Of a stretch of 64,000 nucleotides of DNA, positions 22,690 to 35,570 are shown piece after piece. Under the pieces are notes generated by a model. The model was not told the DNA's origin and made no database searches. It saw only the letters and a program-made list of their open reading frames with translations. The first letter of the stretch is position 1. Each line of letters begins with the position of its first letter. Made by a program: the position numbers and the translations under genes. The stretch comes from Posidonia oceanica (lineage: Eukaryota > Streptophyta > Magnoliopsida > Alismatales > Posidoniaceae), in assembly GCA_037176725.1 (NCBI GenBank), contig JAZBRS010000020.1:100830501-100894500 (forward strand), in the 5' to 3' direction.

Positions 22690-24744
22690 TTATTATCCTA
22701 TAGAGTTACTCGAGATTTTTAGGGTGAAGCTGTTCACACAGCTGTTTATCTCATTAATCACATCTCCTTCTCTGTCATCTCTGGTATGTTACCATATGAG
22801 CGCTTGTTTTCTTATGTCCCTAATTATAATGAATTACGCATCTTTGGTTTTACTTGTTTTGTTCTTCTTCCTAAAAGAAAACGTGACAAACTTGGGAAAC
22901 ACACAGCTCTTTGTGTTTTTCTAGGCTATGGTACCAAACGAAAGGGATATCGGTGCTTTGATCTAGAAACAAATCAACTTCATATCTCTCATCATGTCAC
23001 CTTTTGGGAACATATTCGCTTTTCTTCTCTCTCTCAATCTCCACCTTTGATGCCTGTTCTTGATCCCTTTGATGAACCTAGTTGTGATACTCTAATGATA
23101 GAAATTCCTACAGCAACGTCGGTCCCAGCTAGTTCAAAACACGACTGTGATCCTCCACCATGACGCAACCCGGAACGTACTCGCACTATTCCTTCCCGCT
23201 TTTAGGATTATTGCCTTCTTTCTAAACACTCATTTTAGGGACCCAGAACCTTTCGTGAGGCATCTTGTGACCCCTTGTGGCAACAGGCAATGCAAGAAGA
23301 ATTACCAACTCTTCAAAGCACTCATACTTGGGACCTTGCAACACTTCCTCCTAACAAACCTCTTGTTGACTGCAAATGGATCTATAAAATCAATACCAAG
23401 GCTGATGGATCTATTTAATGCTACAAGGCTCATCTTGTGGCTAAAGGCTTCACTTAGGAGTATGGCATTGACTACGACGAAACCTTTGCTTCTATTGTTC
23501 GTATGACTACTGTCCGCTCTCTCATTACTGTAGCTACTCTCAGACATTGTTCAGTACATTCAATGGATGTTAAGAATGCCATTTTAAATGGAGAATTACA
23601 TGAGGAAGTTTACATGCAACCTCCCCCTGGACTTCCACATGAGCCTGGTCAGGTTTACCTTCTTTGAAAAGCTCTATATGGTCTTAAACAAGCTCCTCAA
23701 TCTTGGTTTGAGAATTTTTGTTCTATTATGATGGCCATTGGTTCTAGGCAAAGTCCATATGACTCTGCTCTGTTCATCCTCTCCTCACCGTGAGGTCTGG
23801 TTCTTCTTCTACTGTATGTTGATGATATGGTTATCACTGGCTCAGATATCGTCGGAATTAAGGAAACTCAACTTTGTCTACAGCGCAACTTCAAAATGAA
23901 GGACCTTGGACACTTGCATTATTTGATTGGCAGTAAAATCCAATCTGATTCATCTGGCTATTCTCTCTCTCAAGCTACATATGCTTCAGACATCATCCAT
24001 CGATCTGGTATTAGTGATGACATCATTGAGCTCACTCCTCTTCAACCCAACACCGATGTCTAACCTTTAGATGGTAGCCTCTTACCAAATCCCACTCTTT
24101 ATAGAAAGCTAGTTGGTAGTTTGAATTACATCACTATCACCCGCCCTGATATCAGTCACGTTGTGCATATTGTTAGCCAATTCAAGTCTGCTCTGTGAAC
24201 AATCCACTTTGCCTCCATTCTTCACATTCTTCGATACCTGAAAGGCTCTATTAATCAAGGATTACACTTTTCCTCTACCTGTGATGTTGATTATGCGGGT
24301 GATAGTATTGATCGTTGTTCAACAATAGGTTGGGCTATTTTTCTTGGTGATTCTCTAATCTCTTGGAAAAGCAAAAAGCAAAAGGCTGTTTCACGCTCTT
24401 CAACTGAAGTTGAATATCGTGCTTCAGCCCATACTATAGCTAAACTTATTTGGCTCTTGTCACTTCTTCAGGATATGGGGATTAATTACTATTACTGATA
24501 GTACTACACTCCTTTCTGATAGCAACAGCGCAATTCAGATAGCACACAATAATGTTTTTCACGAGCGGACAAAGTATAATGAGGTGGATTGTCTTGTTAT
24601 TCGTGATCATGTGCAACGAAAGACAACCACCTTTAAGCATCTATCTTCCAAAGATCAAGTAGCCGATTTCTTCGCCAAGTTTCATCATCTGCCTCATTTC
24701 AAAATTCGCAAATCCAAACTTCATATGCTTCCTGAAGCCTCTTG
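22690..24744 (+). pseudogene. Copia element F pol remnant (integrase end, RT, RNase H)
   Basis: Reads in broken frames: integrase C-terminal part (VHTAVYLINH, GFTCFVLLPKRKRDKLGKH, FLGYGTKRKGYRCFD), RT (VDCKWIYKINTKADGS, HSMDVKNAILNGELHEEVYM, ALYGLKQAPQSW, LLLYVDDMVITGSD near 23811, MKDLGHLHYLIG) and RNase H ([65 protein letters not shown]). Several stops, including ones in the RT, disable it. The 5' part was displaced when E inserted at 22684. A G-rich polypurine tract follows at 24748-24773. Confidence 0.9.
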
Positions 24745-24773
24745 AGTTTGAGGGTTGTGGGGGGACGGGGGGG

Positions 24774-25000
24774 TGGTTAAATTACTACCTGTCACCCTTA
24801 ATTGGTACAATTATGCTGTCATTAGCTTGCATCTATAATAGGAATCACTAGGCTGTATGATTTCATTCATTGTATATACTTTTCTAATATGTATGTATAG
24901 GGGTGAATCTCCCTTGTAATGAACACATAAAAGTATTACCTGCTTGTCCAAGAAAATCATGTAGATAGAAATAAGCAATCTAGAAAGCATAGAGGATTGG
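24774..25000 (+). mobile_element. Probable 3' LTR of copia F
   Basis: Begins TGGTTAAATTACTACC immediately after a polypurine tract (GGGTTGTGGGGGGACGGGGG). The right end is not defined; 25000 is approximate. No second copy is in the window for comparison. Confidence 0.45.
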
Positions 25001-25655
25001 GTCCTCAAGCCCTTTTTTTTTTTGAAATGGATTGGGACTTCTTGCTTGGATGCATGCATGTGTGTACGATAGTATGAGGCAGAATGCAGCATCATCAAAT
25101 GGGAGACCTTTGACTGCCACATGGGAAAAGCAAAAGAAAAAAAAAGTAGAAAGAAAGGAAGAGTGATGGTCAGAAACGATTGGTTCAGCCAAACAGCAAA
25201 CGACCAATCTCACGTAAGACTATTCCTTCATGAATGACGTAGCTACATTGACGTCATTGCCTCCCATAACCCTACGTCAGCGAATTCCTTTTGGTCCATG
25301 CATGCTAGCTGTATTTTGTCAATGTTTCTCGCAGTGCCATTACAATACGTGGTACTGTTTGTTCCTTTTATTTAGAAAAGTCTGATGCTGCTGCTAAACC
25401 TACGTAGAAGATAAGGGACATGAATGATTTTTATAAGAGCAGCCGCACATGTCAGTGAGTAATGTCCGATTACCACGACATGAAATGGGATCAAAGCCTA
25501 ACCGAGCGAAGACCAACCCTTCACCGTAAATATATGGTTTTTATTTAAATATATGGTTGTGTGTATGAATTAATTTCAAAAATAACGGTATAACGTTGAT
25601 AAATTCTAATGCACTCCAGGTCAGACTTTGTTTGGAACTTGGTAAAGATATCTGA
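25001..25655. other. Intergenic, no gene seen
   Basis: Mixed AT-rich sequence with an A-rich tract (25127-25165). Open frames here have no recognisable protein features. Confidence 0.4.
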
Positions 25656-25900
25656 TGATTTACTTCACATATATGGTCTCTGGTTCAACTCCAGCCAAGG
25701 ATTAAATGAGTGCAAGGCAACTGGATTTTGGCTTGCAGAGCCGACCTGGGAGGTGGAATATCTGGGTCATGTCATCTTACAAGAGGGAGTCTCAGTTAAT
25801 CCAAGGAAGATTTTGTGTGCTATGGAGTGGCCGAGGCCAACTACACCCAAGGCATTGAGGGGATTTCTAGGGTTAACTGGTTATCTGACAAGTACAATCA
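25656..25900 (+). pseudogene. Gypsy RT/RNase H scrap
   Basis: The frame reads WEVEYLGHVILQEGVSVNPR then AMEWPRPTTPKALRGFLGLT, the conserved RT-thumb to RNase H junction of Ty3/gypsy. It starts and stops abruptly with no flanking pol, so it is an isolated fragment on the plus strand, of a different type from E (whose equivalent reads GFIGHLQ). Confidence 0.8.
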
Positions 25901-26850
25901 AACTCCAACATAGGTCAATTAAACTCCGAAGGTGTGTTTAGACTCCTAAAACGTCAAGTTAAACACTAACGATGCCAGATCAAACCCTAGCAATGCTTGA
26001 TCGAGGTTTAACGGGCTTGTTCGCACTCTGACTATTCGACAACATCCATCCAAAATTAAGCAACAACCTGTTCTAATAGACACACTACTGCTTCTACTGT
26101 TCTCAAAACCTTTTAGATGTGCGGTCTATCCTCTTCTTCATCCCTATACAAAACTTTGTTTTACATCTCCTCGATGTGTCTTTCTGAATTTGTACCTTTA
26201 CTCATATGGGATGCCATTGCTATCCTATTGCCTCTAAAGCATCATTTACTACCATGCCCAGGTACTTCTTCTGATATCATAACGGGCCTTGACATTCCCA
26301 GCCCATCTTCTTCAGAGCCCGACCCCTTAAACCCATCCGGAAATTCCCAATTCCCTGGTCGTCCAATTTCCCCACGCAATGAATTTATTGCCGTCGACCA
26401 AACACGTTCTATTAATTGAGATCAATACGAATGATCTGAAGTGCTTCGACACTACATTAAGCGTTTTACAGCCTATTAGATCTTCCCTAAAATGTTAAGG
26501 TCCGCTATCTATTTGTTTTTCTTTGTTAAACAGAAAGAGAGAGAGAGAAAGGAGAGGTCTAATGTTAACTAATAGGATAAATCCCATTTAGTCACTTGTG
26601 ATTTGATTATGGTGTTTCAAGACTCGTTAGAGAGCCGACTTTATTATCTACTATTTTTGCATTCAATATTTTTGTTAGATACGTGCTGATTTTATTGTCT
26701 AATTCTTCCATAAGTCAATATTACCGTATAGTTGTTAAGTGCATTGCATGTTTATATTTATTGTCAGTAGCTAAACGAATCTGTACCCTTGCTTTAGTTG
26801 TTGTCTTTAGAGAAGAGTTTGATGAACTGAATATTCATTGAATTAGTATG
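25901..26850. other. Intergenic, no gene seen
   Basis: No recognisable product on either strand. A short GA run is at 26531-26557. The last five bases (GTATG) are the target duplication of the next LTR. Confidence 0.4.
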
Positions 26851-27529
26851 TGTAGTAATCCCAATCGGAATCAGGCTTACTATTAGCGGCGATTTGATCC
26901 GAGGAAGAGGCTCAACTCGAAAACACTTAAAATCGAGGAGAAAAGAGGAAGATAAGACAAATTAGAGTCGCCACCAAGTCTATTAACGGAAGACGAGGAA
27001 AACCGGGGGAAATGCGTGGATTAACATGCAAAAACCAAGCAAGAAATGCAAAACAAAGCAATGCAAAGGAAAACAAGTGCAAATGAATGCAAATGAGATG
27101 ACTCATGCCTAGGATAAGGGCGATATGGTCATTGCGGGCCAAGAGAGGGGCAAGGACTCCTGTTACGCGCGGGGAAGGTGTTAGGCACCCCCGACACGTC
27201 CGAGAATCGGTCTTTCTAGGCTTACGCTCGCATACACAGGAAAATGCAGATTTGAATGCCTATGTGCCTATGAATGCCTAAATGAATGCTCAAGGTGTGC
27301 TCTAAGTGGAAGGATGCAAAGCAAGGAAGTAAACATGCTCTCTAAGTGCTCAGCTACGCTGTCTGTGTTCCGAACCAAGCGGAACCCAGCTCGTGAGAAC
27401 TCCATGCAGTAAGCATCACAGCCCTATATGCAAATGCAAGCGAAAAAGCAAAACAACGGCAAAACCATGCAATGCGATCGACATGCAAGGGAAAATGGCG
27501 TAAAACGCACAAAACAAGGCAAGAAGCAA

Positions 27530-27720
27530 GAACGGCACGCAAAAACGGGCGAAAAGCAAGACGGCACGCAAAACAGTGCAAAAGAAGGAGAGCGGCATGC
27601 AAAACGATGCAAAATAAGAGGCGAGCACGCAAAAAGGCGCAAAAGCAAAGCAGGCACGCAAAACGGTGCCAAAACAAAGCAGGCACGCAAAACGGTGCCA
27701 AAAGCGGCGAGATAAAACTT
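27530..27720 (-). repeat. Tandem array, unit about 29 bp
   Basis: Six to seven copies of GGCACGCAAAACGGTGCC plus a variable A-rich spacer. The last two copies are nearly identical. The core is itself partly palindromic (GGCAC...GTGCC). Confidence 0.8.
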
Positions 27721-28479
27721 CGGGAAAGCCATGCGAATGCAAATGCAAGAAGAAAGATTAGAAGGAGCAAAAGGAGGGGTAAAACGGCACGTGTGTGAGA
27801 ACAGGCACCGTTCGGGGCCACACAGAGTAGGTGTGAAGACCTACCAGAGGGGAGAGTGAGCAAACGGAGGGATTACCACTTCTTTGTGACCGTTTCCCAC
27901 TAAACCGCTCCACGATCTATCTCGCATGCTGCCCAAAGCTCGCGATGCAATCGGATCGTGGAAAAGGGGGAAGGAAGTCGCATTAAGTAGTGAATCCAGG
28001 GAAAACACAACACAAAACACCCAAGAGTACGTGAAACGGGGATCTGAGTTGATAGACAGGAAGGGGAGGTCCTATTCTACATGCTCAAAGAGACGGAAAG
28101 CGAAAACAAAGCAAATTAAGCAAATGATATGCAAATGAATGCAATGCAGGGGTTCAAGAGGACATACCTGGAAATCCTGGAGCCTGATCTGAAATCCACT
28201 TGGTCCATGCTGAAGAACGCTTCGCCGCGGTCGTCTGGGTAGCTTGTTTGAGAAGATCCAACGGCCGGATTGGAAGATATCGCAACTTCAAGGCAGAGGG
28301 CCAGAACAGGGGAGAAGAACAGATCTAAGTGTTCAGGAGGTCCTAGGGGTGTGCAAAAGGGTCCTCCCAGGTGAAAGGGAGCTAAGGGGGCTTTAGTGTG
28401 TGCAAAAGATGCTAAATGCAAGACTATATGAATGCAAATGCATGCAGGGAGCAAAAAAAGACAAGAAGGGAGATTTTTA

Positions 28480-29440
28480 GAAAAACTGGGATTCAAATGC
28501 TATTTTTTTAAAAAGGTGGGGGTTTTAATGCAAAAGTCTAAAAAAACATGGGGCTTTCAGGCAGGTTTTGAAAACAGGAGGAGGCAGAGGGCAATTTTGC
28601 AAAAGATAGGGCTTTTAGAATGCAACTTTGAAAGAGGGGTATGCATCAGGGGAGTTTTGAAAGCAATGGCAAATCAGAGTGCAATTTTGGAAACATCAAG
28701 GGCTAAAATGCAATTTTTCCAGAAAACAGGGTTCTGGGGAGTCCGGGAATGCAAGTGGAGGGCCTACATGCAATTTTTGCAATCTTGGGAGCTAAAATGC
28801 AAATTTGAGGGCAAAATAGGCATTTTACATGATTTTAAAGGGATGCAAAGGACCTATGTGTCATTTTGAAATCATGCAGGGTCAAAAATGCAATTTAATA
28901 AGCAAAATATGCACTGAAAACACTGACTGGACTGACAGGCAATTTTCACAAAATGTAGGGTTGAAAATGCAATGCAATAAGCTAAATATGCATGCAGAAG
29001 ACTACTGTGCATTTAAAAAGGACCTATATGCAAAAATCAGAAAACAGAGGGAAGAAAATGCAATGCAACAAGCAAAAATGGAAAATAAAACCTAAGTTCT
29101 ACAGTGCAGAGGACTAGAATGCAAAAATGAGAAAAAACAGGAACACAGAATGCAATATTATAAGGCAAAATTAATACATTAAAATTAAATAAACTACTGC
29201 AGGACTCAGATGCAAAAATGAAAAACAGAAGGGCTAAACTTAAACTTTTTATAACTAGAAAGCACAATAAATGGACTAAACTGCAAATACTAAAAACCAT
29301 AAACAGATCATGCAATTTAATATGATTTCCATTCAAAATAACAGCAGATTAAATGAAATAAGGACTGGAATGTAAAATGACAGAAACTAAGACCAGATAT
29401 GCAATATTTACCATAAAACTAAGCTAATGCAAAAATAAAT
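28480..29440 (-). repeat. Degenerate TTGCAT/CCCTG repeat region in LTR C
   Basis: On the minus strand short blocks of the form AAAATTGCATTTT plus GACCCTGCAT recur every 35-60 bp with variable spacing. The same texture occupies 61720-62240 in LTR D on the plus strand. No ORF. Confidence 0.6.
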
Positions 29441-32400
29441 GCACAGTAGACGGCCGACGGCCGTGGGCACTGTAGCAGCAAGCTGCCAGCGCCCGCGACC
29501 GCCGGCACAGGGATGCTGGAGGCGTGCAGACCGGCGGGAGAGCTGCTCCTGCTCCGGGCGGAGGTCGGGCGACGATCGGCGGAGGTCGACGCGGCCTGGA
29601 ACGGACTAGAGCGGTCGCCGGAGTTCCACAGAGTTTCAGAAGGTTCGTCCGGTCGATCGACGCAGCGACGCTGCGTTCTGAGGGCCGGAGAACACTCCTG
29701 AGGTTCGTGCGGACCTAAGGGGATTGCTGGAGGCGCGTTCCGTTGGCCGGAGCGACGTGAAGACCGGGAGAGCTCGCCGAAGAAGACGATCTGACCGGAG
29801 CTGGTAATCGGAGCAGGAGGGCCGGAATCCTATTTCTAAGGGGCGGACAAGCAGCACGGGAAGAAAAGAAGACTAAGGGAGTAAAGAATCACCTGAGCCC
29901 GCGTCTGAGTCGTCCTCCCGACGTCGATGGCTTCAACAGTCGTCGGCGGAGGTCGTCCGGTCGCTGCAGGCGTCGTCAGCCGCTCGCGAAGGCTGGAGCT
30001 GCTTCAGAACGTTCCTCCGGTGCTTCCCAGACGATCGGATGGAAGCTTCAGAGCTCAGGCGGCGATTCGGCACTTTGTGGGTTCAGACAGATGGCCGGAG
30101 GTCGGAGGGGTTGTTCGCTGCACGTCGGACTGGATGGGACCCTCCGGGAGGTTGCTGGAGGTCCGGTGAGTGGTTCTGGATGATTGGATTATGGTTCTGG
30201 AGAGTGTAGAGGGAGATTGAAGGCTGGTCTGATTTCTGGTCCGAAGGAGGGGTAAGTGTTTGTGGTGAAGATTTCGGTCTGTGATGGAGGAGAAGGCTGA
30301 AGGCTAGGTGTTTCGGGAAGGTGGAGTTCAGGCGAATATCTGGGGAAGGTTTGGGAAGATGCGGTGGACTGTGGTGAAGGTAATTTCAGGAGGGATTGGA
30401 GTTGGCTTGCAGTTAGCTTCAGGTGGTGTTCAGAGGATGTTTCAGTGGTTTCGTGTGGTGGAAAGGCAGGGAAATGGTGAGGGAAGAATGCAGGGTTGCT
30501 GGGTGAGTTTGGGGGATCAATTGGGAGAGGGATGAAGGCTGGGAAAGGATTTGTTTTACTGGAAAATGAAGAAGGTGGTTTGCTGTGGATTTCAGGGGGA
30601 AAAGGAGAAGAACTTGGGTGGAGGATGCTGGGGAATTGGAGGGCTCTCTCCGGGATGCCAAGAACTCCCTCAGACACTCTCTTCTTGCTCTCTCTTCTCT
30701 GGAATTGGATGGTGAAGAGGAAGAAGGACGAATGGTCTCTCAGGTGGAGGAAGTTGGATTCTGGAATTGGTCTCTGGTTCGCTCTCTCAGGTCTGCTCTC
30801 TCTGGGTTTGGCTGCTGGTGATCTGCTGGTTGCTAACCGATGGGAATTGAAGGATGAACGGGAGGTTTTTATCTGGAGGAGGCTGGCTGCTGGCGCGCTG
30901 GAAGTTTTTGAATTCAACCGGCGACACTGCAGCAGACGCGAGACGGCGAGGCGATCGGCATTCAATGCCTCTCGGAAAAGGTGCTGAGATAGAGGAGAGG
31001 CGGTGAGCTACTGTAGGTTGATAAGATAGAGGCTTGAATTTCAAACGATGGAGGGAGCACTGCAGCTGGCCACCCGCGGGAGAAAACGGTGGAAAGCGCA
31101 GAAGGCTGAAGGAAGAAGAAGGAGGAGAAGGCCAGGCTGCGGGCCGAAAAAAGAAAAAGGAAATAGAGAAGAAAGGGCGAGACCGGCCGATGGGCCCAGT
31201 AAGGAAGAAAAAAGAAAGAAAATGAGGAAGGAAGAAAGAAAGAAAGAGAGGAAAAAGAAAGCAAATAAAATTAGGAAAAAATAAATTAAAAATAAGTAAA
31301 AATATTAGGGTGTTGTGTTGTGAGTTAGGATTTTAATTAGATTTTTTAACGACTGTTTTGGGTTAATTAGTGTGTTTTGGGCTTGATTAGGGTTTTAGGG
31401 TTTTGTTTTGTTCTTAATTTGTTTTCCATTTGATTAAGTGTTTGTTAAATCTTTTAAATTGTTTTGTTAATTGTGTTTTTCTTGTTAAGTATTTTAGGAT
31501 GTTAATTAGGATTTTTAGGATTTATTTTTAGGTTAATTAGGATGTGTTTTGGGCTTTTAGTTTTAGTCTTTTAGGTTTTTTTTTTCCCTTAAGTCTTTTG
31601 AATTAGGTTTTTGATTTTTATTTGTTGATTTTTCTTGATGTTTTTTAATTGGGTTTCTCTGGTTTGATGGAGTGTTTTTAAGTCTTTTTAATGTGTTTTT
31701 TATTTTCTTTTCAAATAAGTTCTTAGGTTGTTTTTTCTTAGGTTTGCTAAGTTAGGCTTTTTTTCTTTCATTAATTACTTATCTTAGTGTTTTAATTGTT
31801 TTACTTCTTTTTAGGGTTTGTTTTTTAATTCTTTTGATAGGGTTTTCACTTTTGGTGGGTTTTGATTTTATTTTAGTTTTTTCCTTGATTTTTCAGTATT
31901 TTCTTTTAGTTTGTTTTGCATTTTTTATTTGCATGCTTGATTTCCTTTTTAGCTTGATTTAGTTAGGTCCAAGTTTTTTAATTGTTTGTTTAACGTTTTT
32001 TAATTATTTTTCTTAGAGTTCTGATTTGTTTCTCTTATGTTTTAGAGTTTTACAGATTTTTAGGGGTTTTTATGGATTTTAGCAAAAGAAAGAAAAGGAA
32101 AAGAGAAGGAGGAAGGAAATGGAAAAAGGGGGAAATAAAAGGGAAAGAGATGAGTTGGAAGGAAATGATTTTTTTAAAATTCAGGGAAAATGTTAAAAAT
32201 AAAGTAAAAATAGGAATAAGATAGAGAAGGGATAGAGGCACAAAGAGGGCCCATAGCCAAGCAAGAAAAGGAGCAAGAGGGTGATGAAAAGAGAGATGAT
32301 AATCAGGAGAGAGAGAGGAGAGAGAAAATGATAATCCCAGAGAGAGAAAAGGATAATTAGGGCAAATGGAAGGCTTAGAGGTCTTGGAATGGGATGAAAC

Positions 32401-32777
32401 TTGGGGAGTGGGTAGTCTAGGGTTTGAAGAGCTGCGTTTGAAGTTTTGGTTTGGTTTCAAGAAGGTTTTGGAGGGGTTTTAAGGTGTAGAAAAAGGGTAG
32501 TTTTACCTAGGCTTCTCTAGGGTTTTTGGGAATGGTTTAGGTTTGAAAGTTTCTAAGTTCTTGGGTAGGTTTGATAAGTGGTTGTTGGTGGGTTTTCCTA
32601 TGGATTTTGGTCAGGTTTTGAGCTTGGGAAGAGGGGTAAAGGCTTAGGTCAAGTTGGGCTTGTTTTGAAGGGTAAATAAGAGGGTTAGGGTTTGGTTTTA
32701 GGTTAGGGTTTGAGTCCAGCAATCACTAGGAGGGCCCCAATCGATCCAGCCTGTCAAAATGGGGTGTCAACAGTATG

Positions 32778-33290
32778 TTTACATCTAAAGTATCTTTTGG
32801 ATTGGCATAGAGAAATATTGGATCAAAGTTGTATAAGAATCCTCTAAGCATATGTAATAATTTGATAGTGATATTGGTGAGATTTCTAAGAGTTAAGGAA
32901 GTTGTGTGTGCAAATGGAATTTAAATTAAAAATAAAATATGGTATTTTACAGTTAGCCTTATGTGAGGTTAATAATTTTAGAGGAAAACCTAAAATGTTG
33001 AGGATGGTATTCTACAAGAACTTCAAATATAATAACCATTATATAATAATAAACCACTATAGACACCTAGATGTTCATCTATTTTAGCTTGCAAATTGTT
33101 TTGGAATTGTATGATTAAGATGTTCTTATTTCTTGTACGATTGTAAATGTGATATTGAATATTGAAATATAAGAGAAGCATTTGATATTCTCTTGTGGGA
33201 ATGCTTTTTTTATGTTATATTGTGTATGTATAAGAAATAGACACATGTATTAATTGATGTGTACACGAGCTATGTTAAAGATGAACAAAT
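32778..33290. other. Intergenic, no gene seen
   Basis: AT-rich sequence with no recognisable gene, between solo LTR C and a small transposon remnant. Confidence 0.4.
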
Positions 33291-33581
33291 AATTGAAAAT
33301 AGTATTGCAACAGATGAATTTGCCACTATAGCATAGAACAGCATATATAACAACAAATATATTTGCCGCTATAGCGGCATATATAGCAGCAAATACATAT
33401 GTCAGCAGTGTTAAACTTATACCGACAAATAGAAAATTTGCCGGTGTAACCTTTAGCAATACCATGATAGACTACAAATAGTTTTTACCGCTAATATGTT
33501 ACTATAGATCTTTAGTGGCAAATCTAACACCTATAGTGGCAAATTTGAAATGTCATTAATTGCATATTTTGTTGTTGTGAT
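33291..33581. mobile_element. Small DNA-transposon remnant (CACTA-like end)
   Basis: Inverted words AATTTGCCACTATAG (about 33319) and CTATAGTGGCAAATT (about 33531) and internal TAGCGGCATATATAGCAGCAAA blocks look like subterminal repeats. The right edge TTTTGTTGTTGTG is one base from the common CACTA terminus TTTTGTTGTAGTG. A matching left end was not found. Confidence 0.4.
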
Positions 33582-33625
33582 TCCTATAAGAAATCCAACA
33601 ACCAGTATTGATCCAAGCACCTATC

Positions 33626-35161
33626 TGTGGATGTGGATTTGAAGGTGTTTATGAAGATGACAACGCTTCCACAACGTTATCAACTTTGTTTGTGATCGCC
33701 ACATATCAATGGGCGGACAAGGCACTTAGGGAAATGATGTTGATATGGATACTCGACTCACTGGATCGACGGCAGGATGTCGTCCAGTGGCTTCTTCGTG
33801 TTACGTGAGCGTTTTCCTTTTCCTTCAAAACAAATAAAAATAAAAGATCTACATAAGTTTGTGTGTACTAAATGATAATAAGAAAAGACAGAGAATAATA
33901 TGAACAAATGAATCTAATACTAACCGGGAGTTGTTCCCCACATACATATGTTATGGGTCATATGTTAAGGAATGCAATAATGAAATGAAAAAGATTGGAA
34001 GAAGATACTCCCTTCACCCTCGTGCTGTATGCGGTGGAGTGAGGAAGTGGAGGCACGGTTGGAGCTCCGGCTAGGCTCGAGATCTCTGGGATCTAGGGTT
34101 TCTCTAGATTGAAGGTGGAGGCTAGGATTTCTCTCTCTCTCTAAAGGTGGCCTCCTTAAACCCTAAAATTGGCTCCTCCCGTGCACTGACTCACGGGACC
34201 TATTTATAGGTTCATAGGACACAGGTGGCTCAACCCTAGGAAGTTTCTAGAAGTTTCTAGAAGAAAACTAATTTTTAGGGTTAGTCGCCGCATAGGGGGG
34301 CGACTGGGACATATATATCTCGAAAAGATAGAGAAAATCCGGAAGACCAGGTCAATCAGAGTCCACGTCAGCTAGTCGCCGCATATAGTGGCGCCTAGCT
34401 GCTGCATTATTCTAGGCAACTAAAATATTTGTTTCTAATTTTTAGGAGATTCTAAGGGATTGGCTTCTGATTTTTAGGGATTAGATTAGCACATTAAAAC
34501 GTGTTAAAAATCAAGATATTTATTGTGAAGCCACCTAGGATTTTCTAGATTGTTCTTTGATTGTTTTATTTATGATATATGTGTTATACCATATATTAAT
34601 TGCTAGAAAATCACATAAATATCAATAATTTATGGAAAAATGTTATAATAGCTTATAAAATTTCCGTATATTATATTAATGCCCAGGATATTGATATTAA
34701 GCTGGAGAGAGAGAAATGGTGCTAGTCGCCTCTCACACAGGCGCCTACACATTCCAATCGCCCCTCTGAAAGGCGTCTGGCTGTGTCGCCACTCTGGGAG
34801 GCAACTAGCTAAGTCTTTTGCATTTTTAACCCTGTCTTTTAAGTTTGATCCAAAAAACTCGATAAAAGCCCAGAAAACTTCAGAGATCTCATGAAATCAT
34901 AAAAACATCTTCTTTAACTCAAATCTGCCATGGATTTGAGTGGGATAAAGTGTGCTCAAGGTACTCGGACTTGCCACGAGTCTGAGTGCATTAGCTATGC
35001 CACAGCTAACAACCTTAAGTCAAGTAAAATCAAGTCTTGTTTTTAAGCAAAACATGAAAACTCTTGAAAATATGTTATTAAGCCTTAGTTATGTGATCTG
35101 GATGCCTCAGAAGTTCCTGTCCTCTATGAACTCTGGGAAATGCCAAAATGGAATATCTACA
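33626..35161 (-). mobile_element. Solo LTR I (1536 bp), E-like family
   Basis: Minus strand opens TGTAGATATTCCATTTTGGC at 35161 and closes CATCCACA at 33626. Identical 5-bp duplications CTATC flank it (33621-33625, 35162-35166). Ends are related to the LTR of E (both close with TCCACA). A TATAAATA box is at 34208-34201 (minus). GTCGCC/GGCGCC hairpins lie upstream of it (34284-34309, 34374-34397, 34726-34815). It is inserted near or in the 5' part of copia G. Confidence 0.88.
34201..34208 (-). promoter_or_regulatory. TATA box of solo LTR I
   Basis: TATAAATA on the minus strand inside a CCTATAAATAGG palindrome, followed downstream by GA-rich and gag-leader-like sequence. Confidence 0.5.
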
Positions 35162-35166
35162 CTATC

Positions 35167-35570
35167 AAGCAATCAAAGTTAGAAATGAGCAATACAATGG
35201 TCAAATCCTAGGTTTGCAAACATTCTAAAGATGATCAGCGAGTCAATTCATTGAAATTAGACACCAAATGGACCGAAATTATAGACCAGCATGGTTCTTC
35301 GTTGAAGATTGATATTATAGTGTGTTTGATCCAAATTTGAGCAATTGAAAACAAAATGAAGATATCTAACAATAGTTTTCAAATTTTGAAGATGTTCAGG
35401 TCAAGGCAACATGACGATGCATCAACTTAGGTGGAGTTGAGGTGGAGGACTTTTTAGTGGATTCATGAAGATGCTGGTCCCATAACATGATTTGTTTCGT
35501 ATCTCTGTAATAGACAATGAAATAAATAATGCAAATAGCATTTCTGATTATTCTTTGTACTTATTGTCTG
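35167..35570 (+). other. Upstream part of copia G, unreadable
   Basis: Probably decayed gag/protease of copia G: the sequence is continuous with the GAG-pre-integrase motif at 35575, but I cannot read a convincing frame. Confidence 0.35.

Larger units (their letters stand above)
26851..32772 (-). mobile_element. Very long solo LTR C (5922 bp), Tat/Ogre-like
   Basis: Minus strand opens TGTTGACACCCCATTTTGAC at 32772 and closes GGGATTACTACA at 26851; both flanks carry GTATG (26846-26850, 32773-32777). Its last 400 bp match LTR A (26890-27240 against 2345-2640), and its first part matches 58261 onward in opposite orientation. No primer site or pol is found inside, so the simplest reading is a solo LTR of a giant-LTR family; a non-coding (LARD-type) element is the alternative. 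Layout along the minus strand: A-rich strand (32060-31290), a CT-rich then GC-rich block (31260-29440), a TTGCAT-rich block (29440-28480) and a 29-bp tandem array (27720-27530). Confidence 0.85.

Noticed and set aside
26117..26419. 100-residue plus-strand frame
   Set aside because: No recognisable family, no splice or promoter context.
26967..26980. GAGTCGCCACC in LTR C as an internal primer binding site
   Set aside because: It lies about 115 bp inside the LTR end, the same word occurs at the same place in LTRs A and B, and the rest of the tRNA match is missing.
27354..27863. Long minus-strand frames with hydrophobic repeats
   Set aside because: They are translations of the 29-bp tandem array in LTR C, open in several frames at once.
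30189..30965. 258-residue minus-strand frame in LTR C as a gene
   Set aside because: Serine/proline-rich, no domain; overlapping frames are open on both strands in a GC-rich block, and the D copy does not show a clearly matching protein.
31380..31410. TTAGGGTTTTAGGGTTTTG as interstitial telomere repeat
   Set aside because: Only two imperfect units within a T/G-rich strand; composition explains it.
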